Positions 63,495-64,000 of a stretch of DNA of 64,000 bases are shown here, one piece after another. A model generated the notes under the pieces. It was given only the letters and a program-made list of their open reading frames with translations, was not told where the DNA came from and made no database searches. Position 1 is the first letter of the stretch. Every line of letters begins with the position of its first letter. This DNA is from Pseudomonas protegens (GTDB lineage: Bacteria > Pseudomonadota > Gammaproteobacteria > Pseudomonadales > Pseudomonadaceae): the NCBI RefSeq assembly GCF_013407925.2, contig NZ_CP060201.1, forward strand, positions 1,488,001 through 1,552,000, given 5' to 3'. Position numbers and translations under genes: made by a program.

Positions 63495-64000
63495 CTAGCT
63501 GTGTTTTCTGAGGACGTAGACCCGCAAGGCTGCAAAGCCGGGCAGCAGATCCTGATGGCCCAGGACCTCAAAATCGGCCTGTTTGAACTCGCCTTCCAGC
63601 AGCCCCTTGCTCACCGGGCGCAAGGCCGCAGGCTCGGCGGACGCGGCCCCGCGCACACTCAATAGCGGCTCGACCCGGGTGGCGATGATCAGCGAGTCAC
63701 GGCTGACCCGATGGAACTCCTGCAGCAGGGCCAGGCGGTCCTCGCTGTGACTCACATGGGCGAAGAGCTGCATGCAGATGATGCTGTCCACCGCATTGGC
63801 CGGCAGACCGATGTCGAACGCCGAACTGTGGAAGGTCTTGACCCGCTGCATCAGGCTGGCCGGATGGTGGGTCTGGGCATGCTTGAGCATGTCCTGGGAA
63901 GGGTCCGCCGCCAGGATCACCCGATTGCCGTGCTCGGCCAGCACCGGCCAGTAGCGCCCGGCGCCGCAGGCCACGTCCAGGATCAGCCCCGGTTCCCCGG
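63495..64000 (-). CDS. Class I SAM-dependent methyltransferase (5' end outside the window)
   Basis: Partial gene: the frame runs off the right window edge. The visible part (168 codons) begins GEPGLILDVACGAGRYWPVL, which is AdoMet-binding motif I, with ILAADPSQDMLKHAQ (motif post I), DSIICMQLFAHVSHSEDRLA (motif II region) and a C-terminal part ending VYVLRKHS. The start codon and N-terminus are missing; the substrate is unknown. Confidence 0.85.
   Translation of the reverse strand, partial: GEPGLILDVACGAGRYWPVLAEHGNRVILAADPSQDMLKHAQTHHPASLMQRVKTFHSSAFDIGLPANAVDSIICMQLFAHVSHSEDRLALLQEFHRVSRDSLIIATRVEPLLSVRGAASAEPAALRPVSKGLLEGEFKQADFEVLGHQDLLPGFAALRVYVLRKHS

Noticed and set aside
1..64000. Prophage, CRISPR array, insertion sequence or tRNA in the window
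   Set aside because: No integrase, transposase, regular spacer-repeat array or cloverleaf was found on either strand.

Overview
This window comes from a high-GC gammaproteobacterium, almost certainly a Pseudomonas of the P. fluorescens complex (P. protegens / P. chlororaphis-like). The evidence is the gene content (hrpA, aceK, lpxO, cysK, the YcgL-RNase D pair, and a FabH-like synthase beside an ECF sigma factor, as I recall for P. aeruginosa PA3284-PA3286), the strong G/C third-position bias, and several families of Pseudomonas-type REP palindromes between genes. I see no rRNA, tRNA, CRISPR array, prophage or insertion sequence. Most of the window is ordinary chromosomal backbone.

Layout. 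1-10.2 kb: a minus-strand contact-dependent inhibition / two-partner secretion locus in the order cdiB-cdiA-cdiI, with an AT-rich toxin tip and immunity gene. 10.4-11.0 kb: a HigBA/RelE-type toxin-antitoxin pair whose toxin has an in-frame stop while the antitoxin is intact. 11.1-20.6 kb: DEAD-box helicase, mechanosensitive channel, EamA transporter, azoreductase, LysR regulator, alpha/beta hydrolase, periplasmic cyclophilin and an ABC exporter. 20.9-27.2 kb: aquaporin Z, a DUF482 acyltransferase-like protein, a LysR-MFS-SnoaL-like cluster and an outer-membrane porin. 27.4-37.4 kb: ECF sigma/anti-sigma pair, FabH-like synthase, HrpA, AceK and a chemoreceptor. 37.5-45.9 kb: two EamA transporters around an orphan fimbrial subunit, LpxO, CysK, a DUF748 protein and a MoxR-VWA pair. 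45.9-50.7 kb: the pxpA-pxpB-pxpC 5-oxoprolinase operon with an MFS transporter and a divergent LysR gene. 50.8-64 kb: housekeeping and conserved hypothetical genes (oligopeptidase B, a CNB-domain protein, YajD, a TrmH-like methyltransferase, UPF0260, nitroreductase, YcgL-RNase D, and a methyltransferase cut by the window end).

How genes work together. CdiB exports CdiA, the CdiA C-terminus is the presumed toxin, and the adjacent small gene is its presumed immunity protein. PxpA/B/C form one ATP-dependent 5-oxoprolinase, probably supplied by the neighbouring MFS carrier under the divergent LysR regulator. The sigma and anti-sigma genes overlap and lie just downstream of the FabH-like gene. MoxR and the VWA protein are a chaperone-like pair.

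The observations most worth following are the AT-rich CDI tip, the broken toxin of the TA module, an HExxH-less peptidase-MA-like protein at 58.2-59.4 kb, a terminator inside the leader of an EamA transporter gene, a gene-free AT-rich stretch at 38.8-39.1 kb ending in a plus-strand terminator-like hairpin, and REP pairs including two of identical 133-nt length 41 kb apart. I did not find a clearly new multi-gene system.
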